A stretch of 64,000 nt of DNA, from contig CAIUOU010000017.1 of assembly GCA_903900845.1 (NCBI GenBank), forward strand, positions 1-64,000. Direction: 5' to 3'. This document shows positions 42,147 to 50,529 of this stretch, one piece after another; within the stretch, counting starts at the first letter, position 1, and each line of letters begins with the position of its first letter. Source of the stretch: an uncultured Opitutia bacterium. Lineage in GTDB: Bacteria; Verrucomicrobiota; Verrucomicrobiia; Opitutales; Opitutaceae. A program made the position numbers and the translations under genes. The notes beneath the pieces were generated by a model. It did no database searches, was not told the origin of the DNA, and worked only from the letters and a program-made list of their open reading frames with translations.

Positions 42147-44579
42147 TCAGGGTCGGAGCGTGAGCCGATGCATAGCCGGACCCGGCAGCAGCGGTGCGGC
42201 CTCGCCGCGCACCCACGCGTCGTGGCCGGCGCGGAAGAACGGCGAGAGCGGATGCGCGCTTTGTCCACCCGGCATGTGGAAGATCCCCTCGGCCTCGCGA
42301 CCGGGCGCGACCGCCAAACGCTGGCTCGCGCCGTGACCGGAAGTTTGCGCGAGCGGCATGTCGTTGTCGCCGGCCAGCGGCACCGCGGGGAAATCCAGCC
42401 AGCGGTCGAGCATCGGCACCGCGGTGCCGAGCGGGTGGCGCATCCGCAGGCGATTCCGCTCGCCCCACGCGGCGGAGGTCAAGGGCCGGCCGGATTTCCC
42501 AATCGCGGCCACCACATCGTCGGCCGCCGCCAGCAACAGATCATCCCACCGCGCATACTTCGATTCGAGCAGGTGCATCGGTCTCTCGCGCAACAGAGCG
42601 CGTAACGCCGGCTCCAGGTTGAACCGGCGCGAGCTGAAACCGGGCGTCGCCTCCAGGCAGGCCGCGAAGACCGGCGTGAACACCCGCGTGCGCACCGCCT
42701 GCCGGAATTCCGCCACGAGCCGGTAGCTCACCGATCCGGGTTCGGCCCGGCCTTCCCACTTCTCCACCAGCCGGCGCAACTCCCCGCGTTGGGCGGACCC
42801 CGCCAGCGCGTCCGGGGTGAGCGCCGCGAGCAGGATCTCGCGCCACTCGCCGAGGAAGAGCGCGCGGTCATCGAGCTGCACCTTGAAAAGGTCAGCCGGA
42901 GTCGCCCGCGAGAGGGTCGCAAGGCCGTCACGCAGCTGTCGCGCGCGGGCAGCCGGCGCGTAACCACCGTCGCCCAAGCGGGCCAAAGCCTCGCCACCGG
43001 CCTGCCGCTGGTTGCCCGACCAGATGCGGCCGGGCAGCGCGGAAGCGGGGCCGCGCACGACTGGAATCTCCGACGGCGAGAGATGACCGTCCCACTTGCG
43101 GTCGCCGAAAGTCCACGTGACAGGCAGGCGGCCGTCGTAACCGGCGCGTTTCGGCAGCCGCCCCGCGACGGTCCATGCCACTTCGCCCCCGCGGTCCGCG
43201 ATGACGCAGTTCACCGGCGTGACCCCCGCGCGATGGGCGACGGCGATCGCCTCCTCCGTGGTCCGCGCGGTCTCCATGTCGAGCAGCGCGAAGTTGGCCG
43301 CCTCCGGGTCATGCGCGATCCAGCGCAATGCCAGCGGGCGGTCGCGGTCGTTGCGGCCCACCACGGGCCCCCAGATCGTCCACTCGTACTCCACGGTCAC
43401 CGGGTCGCCGCCCTTCACGTCGATCGTCTCCTTCCGGATCTCGATCGGCACGTAATCGTCACGGCCCGGCGCGCGGTAGAAACGCTTCGAGGCCGAGACC
43501 GTCTCCACCACGACCAGGTCGGCGGTGTCGGCGTTGGCGACGGTCACACCCCAGGCGACCTCGCCGTTGCTGCCGACGATCACGGCCGGCGCGCCGGGCA
43601 GCGTCACGCCGGTGACGCGGCGCCCGCCCGTCTCCAGCGACGCGCGGTACCAGATATTCGGCACGGAGTGCCCGAGGTGCATGTCGTTCGCCAACAGCCC
43701 GCCGCCTCCCGCGGTGTGGGCGCCGGCGAGGGCGAGGGCGTTCGAGCCGGGGATGGAATCCGGATCCCGCGGCGCGAAGGGAAAAGCGAGATCGGCCAGC
43801 GCGTCGACCCGTAGGGCGCCCGGCGCGGGTGCCGCGCCCGTGCGCGCGGCGCGGATATTGATCACCTGCGGACCCGGGATGGCGGGCAACGGGGCCGTGG
43901 TGCCGTCGAGCGCCGCGTCGCCAGGCGCCGTGACCGGCGCGAAGAAACCCAGCGAGTCCGCGCCAAAGATATCGCGCAAAGTCATGAGCGACCGCTCGTG
44001 GTTCGCCATGGAATCCTGCAGGTCGAGCATCATCGCATAGCCGGTGAGAATGCTGTCCTCGGCGCGCCAGGGCGCGGGGTCGGCGCGGAGCAGGAGATAC
44101 TCAAACGGCTTGGCGCCGAGGTCGGCGAGGCCGGCGTTGACCCCCTCGACGTAGGCGTCGAGGACGGCGCGCTGCACGGCCGGCAGGGCCGCGACCACCT
44201 TGCCTGCGAGGCCGCGGAAACCATGCATCCGCGTCGCGCGGTCACGCGGCAAGGCGCGTTCGCCGAAAAGCGCGGCCAGTTCACCCGCGCCCGCGCGGCG
44301 GAGCAGATCCATCTGGAAAAACCGGTCCTGCGCGTGCAGCCAGCCGAGCGCCCGCGCGACGTCGGCGCGGCTCGCGCCGCGCACGGTCGGCACGCCCAAC
44401 GCATCGCGCTCAATCGTCACCGCCGCGCCCGCGCCGGACAGCTTAGCCTCGCCGTCGAGCCGCGGCAGGCTGGCACGCACCCGTGAGGCAAGCCACGCAC
44501 CGGTGCCGGCCGCAGCCAGGAGGCAGCCCCCGAGAATGAAGGCGGCGAGGCGGAAACGACGGGCGGCGGACGGACTCAT
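42147..44579 (-). CDS. Penicillin acylase family Ntn-hydrolase
   Basis: 810 aa from the ATG complement at 44577-44579. N-terminal membrane anchor/signal (FRLAAFILGGCLLAAAGTGAWL), alpha chain with ALGWLHAQDRFFQMDLLRRAGAGELAALFG, spacer, then the beta-chain nucleophile at the autocleavage site in IPGSNALALAG (catalytic Ser after Gly), oxyanion residues in GVTVANADTADLVVVE, and WGERNRLRMRHPLG near the end. Periplasmic enzyme hydrolysing amide bonds of acylated compounds; penicillins, N-acyl-homoserine lactones or lipopeptides are all possible. A small membrane protein gene lies 47 bases upstream. Confidence 0.92.
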   Translation of the reverse strand: MSPSAARRFRLAAFILGGCLLAAAGTGAWLASRVRASLPRLDGEAKLSGAGAAVTIERDALGVPTVRGASRADVARALGWLHAQDRFFQMDLLRRAGAGELAALFGERALPRDRATRMHGFRGLAGKVVAALPAVQRAVLDAYVEGVNAGLADLGAKPFEYLLLRADPAPWRAEDSILTGYAMMLDLQDSMANHERSLMTLRDIFGADSLGFFAPVTAPGDAALDGTTAPLPAIPGPQVINIRAARTGAAPAPGALRVDALADLAFPFAPRDPDSIPGSNALALAGAHTAGGGGLLANDMHLGHSVPNIWYRASLETGGRRVTGVTLPGAPAVIVGSNGEVAWGVTVANADTADLVVVETVSASKRFYRAPGRDDYVPIEIRKETIDVKGGDPVTVEYEWTIWGPVVGRNDRDRPLALRWIAHDPEAANFALLDMETARTTEEAIAVAHRAGVTPVNCVIADRGGEVAWTVAGRLPKRAGYDGRLPVTWTFGDRKWDGHLSPSEIPVVRGPASALPGRIWSGNQRQAGGEALARLGDGGYAPAARARQLRDGLATLSRATPADLFKVQLDDRALFLGEWREILLAALTPDALAGSAQRGELRRLVEKWEGRAEPGSVSYRLVAEFRQAVRTRVFTPVFAACLEATPGFSSRRFNLEPALRALLRERPMHLLESKYARWDDLLLAAADDVVAAIGKSGRPLTSAAWGERNRLRMRHPLGTAVPMLDRWLDFPAVPLAGDNDMPLAQTSGHGASQRLAVAPGREAEGIFHMPGGQSAHPLSPFFRAGHDAWVRGEAAPLLPGPAMHRLTLRP

Positions 44580-44626
44580 CGGAGCCAAGGCGGGCGGCGC
44601 ATTCCGCGCCGGGCAAACCCAAAAGC

Positions 44627-44914
44627 TCAGCGCCGCCGCAGGCGCCCGTAGTAGACCGCGGTGGCCAGCGCCCCGAGCAGCCACGTCGGGAAGTTCACCC
44701 AAAGCTGATGGAACGGCACCGGGTAGTGACGGCACGCCCAGATGATCGCGACGTGCTTCACCGTGATCAGCACCCAGCCGGCCAGGATGATGAACTCGAC
44801 CCGCCGGCTGCGCCGCGGCACGTGACGCACGGCGATGTCCTCGATGAACGCCTCCCGCACCGCCTCGGGGGCGGGCGCTCGTCCGGAAATGAGCTGGACC
44901 AGATTGGCGAACAT
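44627..44914 (-). CDS. Small two-TM membrane protein, unknown
   Basis: 95 aa from the ATG complement at 44912-44914. I do not recognise it. Residues about 40-61 (EFIILAGWVLITVKHVAIIWA) and 71-89 (LWVNFPTWLLGALATAVYY) are TM helices; the N-terminal 38 residues are charged and soluble, and the C-terminus is YGRLRRR, suggesting both ends inside. Located 47 bases upstream of the acylase on the same strand, so likely in its transcript. Confidence 0.6.
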   Translation of the reverse strand: MFANLVQLISGRAPAPEAVREAFIEDIAVRHVPRRSRRVEFIILAGWVLITVKHVAIIWACRHYPVPFHQLWVNFPTWLLGALATAVYYGRLRRR

Positions 44915-45265
44915 GGAGTCGTAAGGGCGAAGGCTACCGATCCGCCGCCAAACGCAAATGCCCCAGCGCGGCTCCGCCGCGCCGGGAACGGTCAGGGATC
45001 TTGCTTCGCCCAACCTTCCCCCTCCGCCTCACCGATGGAAGAATGCACCAAGTGCAGGAGGTGAAAGGCGGCACGCGGATCGATCCCTGAGCTCCTGATT
45101 TCCAGATCCGAACGCTTCCGTTCCTGCCCTTCCGGCTTTCATCATTCCTGCGCCCGAGACTCAGTGTCCTCGGCCCGACTCTCCGTGCCCTTTGTGACCA
45201 ATGCTACGCCCTTCCCCCAAGTGACGCGTTGAGTTCCCGGCGTGCCGCGGCCACGTTCCGCCGCG
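44915..45265. other. Gap between divergent genes, with phrase repeats
   Basis: No credible gene. 45160-45203 contains degenerate 9-base phrases (CTCAGTGTCCTCGGCCCGACTCTCCGTGCCCTTTGTGACC) like those in other gaps. The right end holds the promoter candidate at 45230-45257. Confidence 0.5.
45230..45257 (+). promoter_or_regulatory. Candidate promoter of the molybdopterin oxidoreductase
   Basis: TTGAGT, 16 bases, CACGTT, 8 bases, ATG at 45266. Confidence 0.4.
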
Positions 45266-47665
45266 ATGTCCGAACCGTCGTCCCCGGCCTTCACTCCGCC
45301 CGAGCCCGCGCCACCGCGGCTCGGCGCCGCGAGCCGCGCGGCGGCCGGACCCAAAGCCGTCGCTAAGACAGCGGAACTGCTGGGCGCGACGGGCATCGTG
45401 CGCGGCGCGGGGCTGCTGCTGCAGGTGAACCAGGCCGACGGCTTCGACTGCCAGTCATGCGCGTGGCCTAGCCCCGACTCCGGCCGGCATGCGTTCGAGT
45501 TTTGCGAGAATGGCGCCAAGGCCGTGGCCGACGAGGCGACGCCGCTGCGCATCGGCCGGGAGTTCTTCGCGCGCCACTCCGTCGCCGAGCTGGGCGCGCG
45601 CAGCGACCATTGGCTCAACGCGCAGGGACGCCTCGCCGAGCCGCTCGTGCTGCGCCCAGGCGCGACCCATTACGCGCCGATCCCGTGGGACGAGGCGCTC
45701 GGACTGCTTGCGGCGGAATTGCGCGCGCTGCCCGCGCCGGACGCCGCGGCGTTTTACACCTCAGGGCGCGCCAGCAACGAGGCGGCGTTTCTCTGGCAGC
45801 TCCTCGCGCGCGCCTTCGGCACCAACAACCTGCCCGATTGCTCCAACCTCTGCCACGAGTCGAGCGGCATGGCGCTGACCGAGAGCATCGGGTTCGGCAA
45901 GGGCACGGTGACGCTCGCGGATTTCGAGGCGGCCGAGGCCATCTTTGTGATCGGGCAGAACCCGGGCACGAACCACCCGCGGATGATGTCGGCGCTCGCC
46001 GCGGCGCGGGCCCGCGGCGCGCGCATCGTGTCCGTGAACCCGCTGCCGGAAGTCGGTCTCGAGCGCTTCAAGAACCCGCGGGATTTTCTACACCCGCTCA
46101 AGGCGCTGCCCACGCTGCTCGGCGACGGCGAGCGCCTCGCCGACCTCTGGGTGCAGCCGCGCACCGGTGGCGACCTCGCGTTGCTCAAGGGCCTGATGAA
46201 GGAGATGCTGGAGGCGGAGGAGCGCGCCCCCGGCACCGTGCTCGATCACGCCTTCATCGCGGAGCACACCGCGGGCTTCGCGGCGCTGACGGCGGATCTG
46301 AGGGCCACGCCGTGGGACGCGATCACGGCGGGTAGCGGCGTGCCGCGGGAAGTCATCAACGACGCCGCGCGCGTCGCGATGGAGTCGCGGGCCACGATCT
46401 GCTGCTGGGCGATGGGGCTCACGCAGCAACCCGCCGCGGTGGCGACGATCCAGCAGGTCGTGAACTTCCTTCTGCTGCGCGGAAACCTCGGGCGCCCCGG
46501 CGCCGGGGTTTGTCCCGTGCGCGGCCATTCCAACGTGCAGGGCGACCGCACCATGGGCATTGCCCGCCGCATGCCGGAATCGTGGCTGGCGCGGCTCGAC
46601 GCCGAGTTCGGCCTCGTTTGCCCGCGCGCTCCGGGGGTGGATTCCGTCGGCGCGGTCCACGCGATGCGCGACGGCCAGGTGCAGGTGTTCGCCGCGCTCG
46701 GCGGCAATTTCCTCTCGGCGATGCCCGACACCGCGCTGACCGCCGAGGCGCTGCGCCGTTGCGCGCTCACGGCCCACGTCGCGACCAAGCTCAACCGCTC
46801 GCACCTCGTCACCGGCCGCACCGCGCTGATCCTGCCCTGCCTGGGGCGCACCGAGCGTGACGTGCAGACCGGCGGCGAACAGTTCGTGACGACGGAGGAC
46901 TCGATGGGGATCATCAACCGCTCGCGCGGCCGGCTCACGCCCGGCTCGCCCCACCTCCGCAGCGAGCCGTGGATCGTGGCCGCGCTCGGGCGGGCGCTCG
47001 GCGCTGGCGGCGGCCGTATCCCGTGGGACGAACTGGCCGCTGACTACGACCGGATCCGCGACCGCATCGGAAGCGTGGTTCCCGGCTGCGAGGATTACAC
47101 CCGTCGCGTGCGTTCGGCGCCGTTCGCCCTGCCGAACCCCGTGCGCGAGCGGCGCGAATGGCGTACGCCCAACGGCAAGGCGAACTTCCTCCCGGCCCCG
47201 ATCCCGCCCGACTGGGAGCAGCTGCAGGCACGAGCCGCGGCGGGCGGCACCGCGGAACACGTGATGATGACCATCCGCACGCACGACCAGTTCAACACCA
47301 CGGTCTACGGTCTCGATGACCGCCTGCGCGGGGTTTTCGGCGGCCGCCGGGTGGTCTTCATGCACGAAGAAGACATCCGAGCGGCCGGGTTGGCGGCTGG
47401 ACACCGGGTCGATCTCGTGAACCGCCACGGCGGCGCGGAACGCGTCGCCCCGGGTTTCACCGTGGCGCCGTACCGGATCCCGCGCGGCTGCGTGGCCACC
47501 TATTTCCCGGAGGCCAACGTGCTCGTGCCGCTCGACAGCGTCGCAGCCGGCAGCAACACGCCCACCAGCAAGTTCGTGGTGGTCAGCGTCCGCCGGGCAG
47601 CGGCCGAAACCGCGCCGGATGAGGGAACCCCCGGGACACGCCGCGGGTCGGACGACTCATCATGA
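45266..47665 (+). CDS. YdeP/FdhF-type molybdopterin oxidoreductase alpha subunit
   Basis: 799 aa from the ATG at 45266. N-terminal Cys pattern QSCAWP...FEFCENGAKAV matches the YdeP subfamily, followed by the molybdopterin guanine dinucleotide domain (NNLPDCSNLCHESSGMAL with the Cys that may ligate Mo, FVIGQNPGTNHPRM, NPLPEVGLERFKNP) and a C-terminal beta-barrel (FNTTVYGLDDRLRGVFGGR). The family's reaction is unclear; YdeP in E. coli is linked to acid resistance and there is no proven formate dehydrogenase activity. A Pro/Ala-rich stretch of about 30 residues leads. FdhD, often a partner, is not in the window. The DUF3016 gene overlaps its end by 4 bases. Confidence 0.9.
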   Translation: MSEPSSPAFTPPEPAPPRLGAASRAAAGPKAVAKTAELLGATGIVRGAGLLLQVNQADGFDCQSCAWPSPDSGRHAFEFCENGAKAVADEATPLRIGREFFARHSVAELGARSDHWLNAQGRLAEPLVLRPGATHYAPIPWDEALGLLAAELRALPAPDAAAFYTSGRASNEAAFLWQLLARAFGTNNLPDCSNLCHESSGMALTESIGFGKGTVTLADFEAAEAIFVIGQNPGTNHPRMMSALAAARARGARIVSVNPLPEVGLERFKNPRDFLHPLKALPTLLGDGERLADLWVQPRTGGDLALLKGLMKEMLEAEERAPGTVLDHAFIAEHTAGFAALTADLRATPWDAITAGSGVPREVINDAARVAMESRATICCWAMGLTQQPAAVATIQQVVNFLLLRGNLGRPGAGVCPVRGHSNVQGDRTMGIARRMPESWLARLDAEFGLVCPRAPGVDSVGAVHAMRDGQVQVFAALGGNFLSAMPDTALTAEALRRCALTAHVATKLNRSHLVTGRTALILPCLGRTERDVQTGGEQFVTTEDSMGIINRSRGRLTPGSPHLRSEPWIVAALGRALGAGGGRIPWDELAADYDRIRDRIGSVVPGCEDYTRRVRSAPFALPNPVRERREWRTPNGKANFLPAPIPPDWEQLQARAAAGGTAEHVMMTIRTHDQFNTTVYGLDDRLRGVFGGRRVVFMHEEDIRAAGLAAGHRVDLVNRHGGAERVAPGFTVAPYRIPRGCVATYFPEANVLVPLDSVAAGSNTPTSKFVVVSVRRAAAETAPDEGTPGTRRGSDDSS

Positions 47666-48180
47666 AAACCAGAGCCATCCTCATCCTCACGCTGGCCGGC
47701 GCGTTGCGCGCGGCCGACGCCGGGGCGGGATCGCCGCCCCCGGCAAGGATCACGGTCGATTTCCTCGAACCGGCCGGCTTCACCGACCTCCGCGAGCGCG
47801 CCTGGCTGGAAAACGACTCCGCGCTCTACCTGCCGCGGCTGCGGGAGCACCTCGAGGCCAAGGCGAAGCGTTTCGTGCCCGCGGGCTGCACGCTGGCGAT
47901 CACGTTCACCGACATCGACCTCGCCGGCGACTTCGAGCCTTGGCGCGGTCCGCGCTGGGACGACGTGCGGGTCGTCCGCGACCTGTACCCGCCGCGCCTC
48001 GCGCTGGCCTTTCGGGTGACCGACGCCGAGGGCAAGGTCATGACGCAGGGCCGGCGTGAGCTGCGCGACCTCGCGTTCCTGTTCAAGTTGCCGCTGGCGT
48101 TCCCCGACGACCCGTTACGCCACGAGAAGGCGCTGCTCGACGACTGGCTCGAGCAGGAGTTCCCGCGGCGTCGCGGCTGA
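47662..48180 (+). CDS. DUF3016 exported protein
   Basis: 172 aa with a signal peptide (MKTRAILILTLAGALRAADA). The DUF3016 pattern is visible: ITVDFLEPAGFTDLRERA, LREHLEAKAKRFVPAGCTLAITFTDIDLAGDFEPW, VRVVRDLYPPRLALAFRV, followed by RELRDLAFLFKLPLAF. Family function unknown; periplasmic. Starts with an ATGA overlap of the molybdopterin gene, so translation is coupled, which is an unusual pairing. Confidence 0.85.
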   Translation: MKTRAILILTLAGALRAADAGAGSPPPARITVDFLEPAGFTDLRERAWLENDSALYLPRLREHLEAKAKRFVPAGCTLAITFTDIDLAGDFEPWRGPRWDDVRVVRDLYPPRLALAFRVTDAEGKVMTQGRRELRDLAFLFKLPLAFPDDPLRHEKALLDDWLEQEFPRRRG

Positions 48181-48188
48181 CAAATCGG

Positions 48189-48217
48189 TTGAGGAAGGGC
48201 GGCCTGGCCGGCAGGGT
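48189..48217 (+). promoter_or_regulatory. Candidate leaderless promoter of the first sulfatase
   Basis: TTGAGG, 17 bases, CAGGGT, 6 bases, ATG at 48224; first T exactly 35 bases before the start codon. Would give the sulfatase operon its own start within the 43-base gap. Confidence 0.45.
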
Positions 48218-48223
48218 CGCGCC

Positions 48224-49648
48224 ATGAGCCTGCCCCGCCTTGCCCCGCTGTTTGCCGCCGCGACGCTCGCGTTCGCGGCCGCCCTCCCCGCCGCCGCCCC
48301 GCGGCCCAACATCATCATCTTCCTCGCCGACGACCTCGGTTGGAGCGACGTCGGCTGGCACGGCGGCGATATCGCCACGCCGCATCTCGATCGTCTCGCC
48401 GCGGCCGGGGCGAAACTCGAGCAGTTCTACGTGTTACCGGTCTGCTCCCCCACCCGCGCCGCGCTGCTCACCGGCCGCTACCCGATCCGGCATGGCCTGC
48501 AGCTGAGCGTGGTGCGCCCCTGGGCCCAGTACGGCCTGCCGCTCGAGGAGCGCACGCTGCCGCAGGCGCTGCGCGAGGCCGGCTACACGACCGCGATCAG
48601 CGGCAAATGGCACCTCGGGCACTTCCGCCCCGAGTACCAGCCCACGCGCCGCGGTTTCGACACCCAATACGGGCACTACAACGGCCAGATCGACTACTTC
48701 ACCCACGCCCGCGACGGCGGCCATGACTGGCACCGCAACGATCGCGAGAGCCGCGACGCCGGATACTCCACGACGCTCATCGGCAACGAGGCCGTGCGCG
48801 TCGTCGAGCAGGCCGACCCGCGGAAGCCGTTTTTCCTCTACGTGCCCTTCAACGCGCCGCACTCCCCGCTACAGGCCCCGGAGGAGTACCTCGCGAAGTA
48901 CGCGCACGTCACCGACCAGAAACGAAAGGCGTTCTCAGCCATGGTCCACTGCCTCGACGATCAGGTCGGCCGGGTCGTCGCCGCGCTCGAGCAACGCGGC
49001 CTGATGACGAACACCCTGATCCTTTTCTCCAGCGACAACGGCGGTCCGACCGGGCTCGGCGCAACCAATCGCGGCCTGCGCGCCAGCAAGGCCACGCTTT
49101 ACGAGGGCGGTGTGCGCGTGCCGGCCTTCGCCTCGTGGCGGGGCCGCATCCCCGCGGGCACGGTGGTCAACGCCCCGTTGCACGTTGTCGACTGGTACCC
49201 GACGATCCTTTCCCTCGCCGGCGCCGAAACGCGGCAAACCCTGCCGCTCGACGGGCGCGACGCCTGGGCGACGATCACGAAGGGGGCACCCTCACCGCAC
49301 GAGGACATCCTCATCAACGCCGTCCCGCGCAGCGGCGCGATCCGGATGGGCGACTGGAAACTGGTGCTGAACGGCTCCGTCGGCGCCAACGACCTCGAGG
49401 AGGCCACCGGCAAGGCCAAGGGGGCCAAGAAGAAAGCGGCCGCCGCGAATACGAGCGCCGAGACCGTCGAGCTCTTCAACCTCGCCGCCGATCCCGGCGA
49501 GAAGAACAACCTCGCCGCGGCCAATCCCGAGGTGGTCGCCAAGCTGCGCGCGCGCCTCGAAACCTACACCCGGGCCGCCGTGCCACCGAAGGCCGAGGCG
49601 CAAGCCGCCGGCTTCAAGGTGCCGCGCGTCTGGGGGGAAACGCCGTGA
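48224..49648 (+). CDS. Secreted type I sulfatase (arylsulfatase family S1)
   Basis: 474 aa from the ATG at 48224, with signal peptide (LFAAATLAFAAALPAAA). The formylglycine signature is VCSPTRAALLTGRYP with modified Cys74 (C-x-P-x-R). Metal site: FLADDLGWSDVGW (Asp pair), SGKWHLG, SSDNGG. The C-terminus has the usual family ending ELFNLAADPGEKNNLA with a 30-residue Lys/Ala insert (KAKGAKKKAAAANT). A sulfatase-maturase is required and is not in the window. Hydrolyses sulfate esters, probably of algal or animal polysaccharides. Followed by two coupled genes. Confidence 0.95.
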   Translation: MSLPRLAPLFAAATLAFAAALPAAAPRPNIIIFLADDLGWSDVGWHGGDIATPHLDRLAAAGAKLEQFYVLPVCSPTRAALLTGRYPIRHGLQLSVVRPWAQYGLPLEERTLPQALREAGYTTAISGKWHLGHFRPEYQPTRRGFDTQYGHYNGQIDYFTHARDGGHDWHRNDRESRDAGYSTTLIGNEAVRVVEQADPRKPFFLYVPFNAPHSPLQAPEEYLAKYAHVTDQKRKAFSAMVHCLDDQVGRVVAALEQRGLMTNTLILFSSDNGGPTGLGATNRGLRASKATLYEGGVRVPAFASWRGRIPAGTVVNAPLHVVDWYPTILSLAGAETRQTLPLDGRDAWATITKGAPSPHEDILINAVPRSGAIRMGDWKLVLNGSVGANDLEEATGKAKGAKKKAAAANTSAETVELFNLAADPGEKNNLAAANPEVVAKLRARLETYTRAAVPPKAEAQAAGFKVPRVWGETP

Positions 49649-49650
49649 GG

Positions 49651-50529
49651 ATGCACACCCCGCGCGCGCTCCCCCGCCTCGCCGCCACCCTTACCCTTGC
49701 GTTCGGCACCCTGGCGGCCGCCCAGCCCGCGGCGCGGCTGCGGGTGATGTCGTTCAATGTGCGCTACGCGACCGCGCCCGACGGCGACAACGCGTGGGAA
49801 AAACGCACGGACCTGTTCTTCGAGACGATCGGCCGCTTCGCGCCCGACCTCATCGGTTTCCAGGAAGTGCTCGCCGTGCAGTACGACGCGATCGCGGCCC
49901 GGATGCCCGGTCACGCCTTCGCGGGGGTGGGCCGTGACGACGGCGCGCGGAAGGGCGAGTTTTCCTCGGTCGGCTTCCGCCGCGACCGTTTCACCCTCGT
50001 CGCCTCCGGCACGTTCTGGCTCTCGGAGTCCCCGGACAAGCCCGGCAGCAAATCGTGGGACGCCGCGCTGCCGCGCATCTGCACGTGGGTGCGGCTGCGC
50101 GAGACCGGCACGGGACGGGAGCTGGTGCTCGCCAACACGCACTTCGACCACCGCGGGAAGATCGCACGCCAGGAGGCCGCGCGCGTCCTGTCGGAACGCC
50201 TCGGACCCGTCGCGGCCGGCGTGCCCGCGATCCTCACGGGCGATTTCAACATCGACGAGGACAACCCGGCCTATGCGGTGCTCACCCGCCCCGCGCGGCC
50301 GGCGTGGATCGCGTGGATTGACGCTTACCGCACCATGCACCCGGAGCGGCGGCCCGACGAGGCGAGCTTCAACGGATTCAAGGGGGTGACGCGCGGCTCG
50401 CGCATCGACTTCGTCTTCCACACGCGCCACTTCCGCGCCACCGCTGCGGCGATCGACCGCTCCGCGCGCGACGGTCGCTTCCCGTCGGACCATTATCCCG
50501 TGACGGCGGTGCTGGAGGCCGTACCGTGA
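49651..50529 (+). CDS. Exported endonuclease/exonuclease/phosphatase (EEP) family hydrolase
   Basis: 292 aa from the ATG at 49651; a GTG at 49645 overlapping the sulfatase stop (GTGA) is an equally good start. Signal peptide ALPRLAATLTLAFGTLAAAQ. EEP motifs: MSFNVRYA, GFQEVLAVQ, NTHFDHRG, TGDFNIDEDNPAY, SDHYPVTAV. This is a Mg-dependent phosphodiesterase/phosphatase fold; in secreted polysaccharide contexts it could remove phosphate esters or act on nucleic acids. Placed between two sulfatases with translational coupling at both ends. Confidence 0.9.
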   Translation: MHTPRALPRLAATLTLAFGTLAAAQPAARLRVMSFNVRYATAPDGDNAWEKRTDLFFETIGRFAPDLIGFQEVLAVQYDAIAARMPGHAFAGVGRDDGARKGEFSSVGFRRDRFTLVASGTFWLSESPDKPGSKSWDAALPRICTWVRLRETGTGRELVLANTHFDHRGKIARQEAARVLSERLGPVAAGVPAILTGDFNIDEDNPAYAVLTRPARPAWIAWIDAYRTMHPERRPDEASFNGFKGVTRGSRIDFVFHTRHFRATAAAIDRSARDGRFPSDHYPVTAVLEAVP

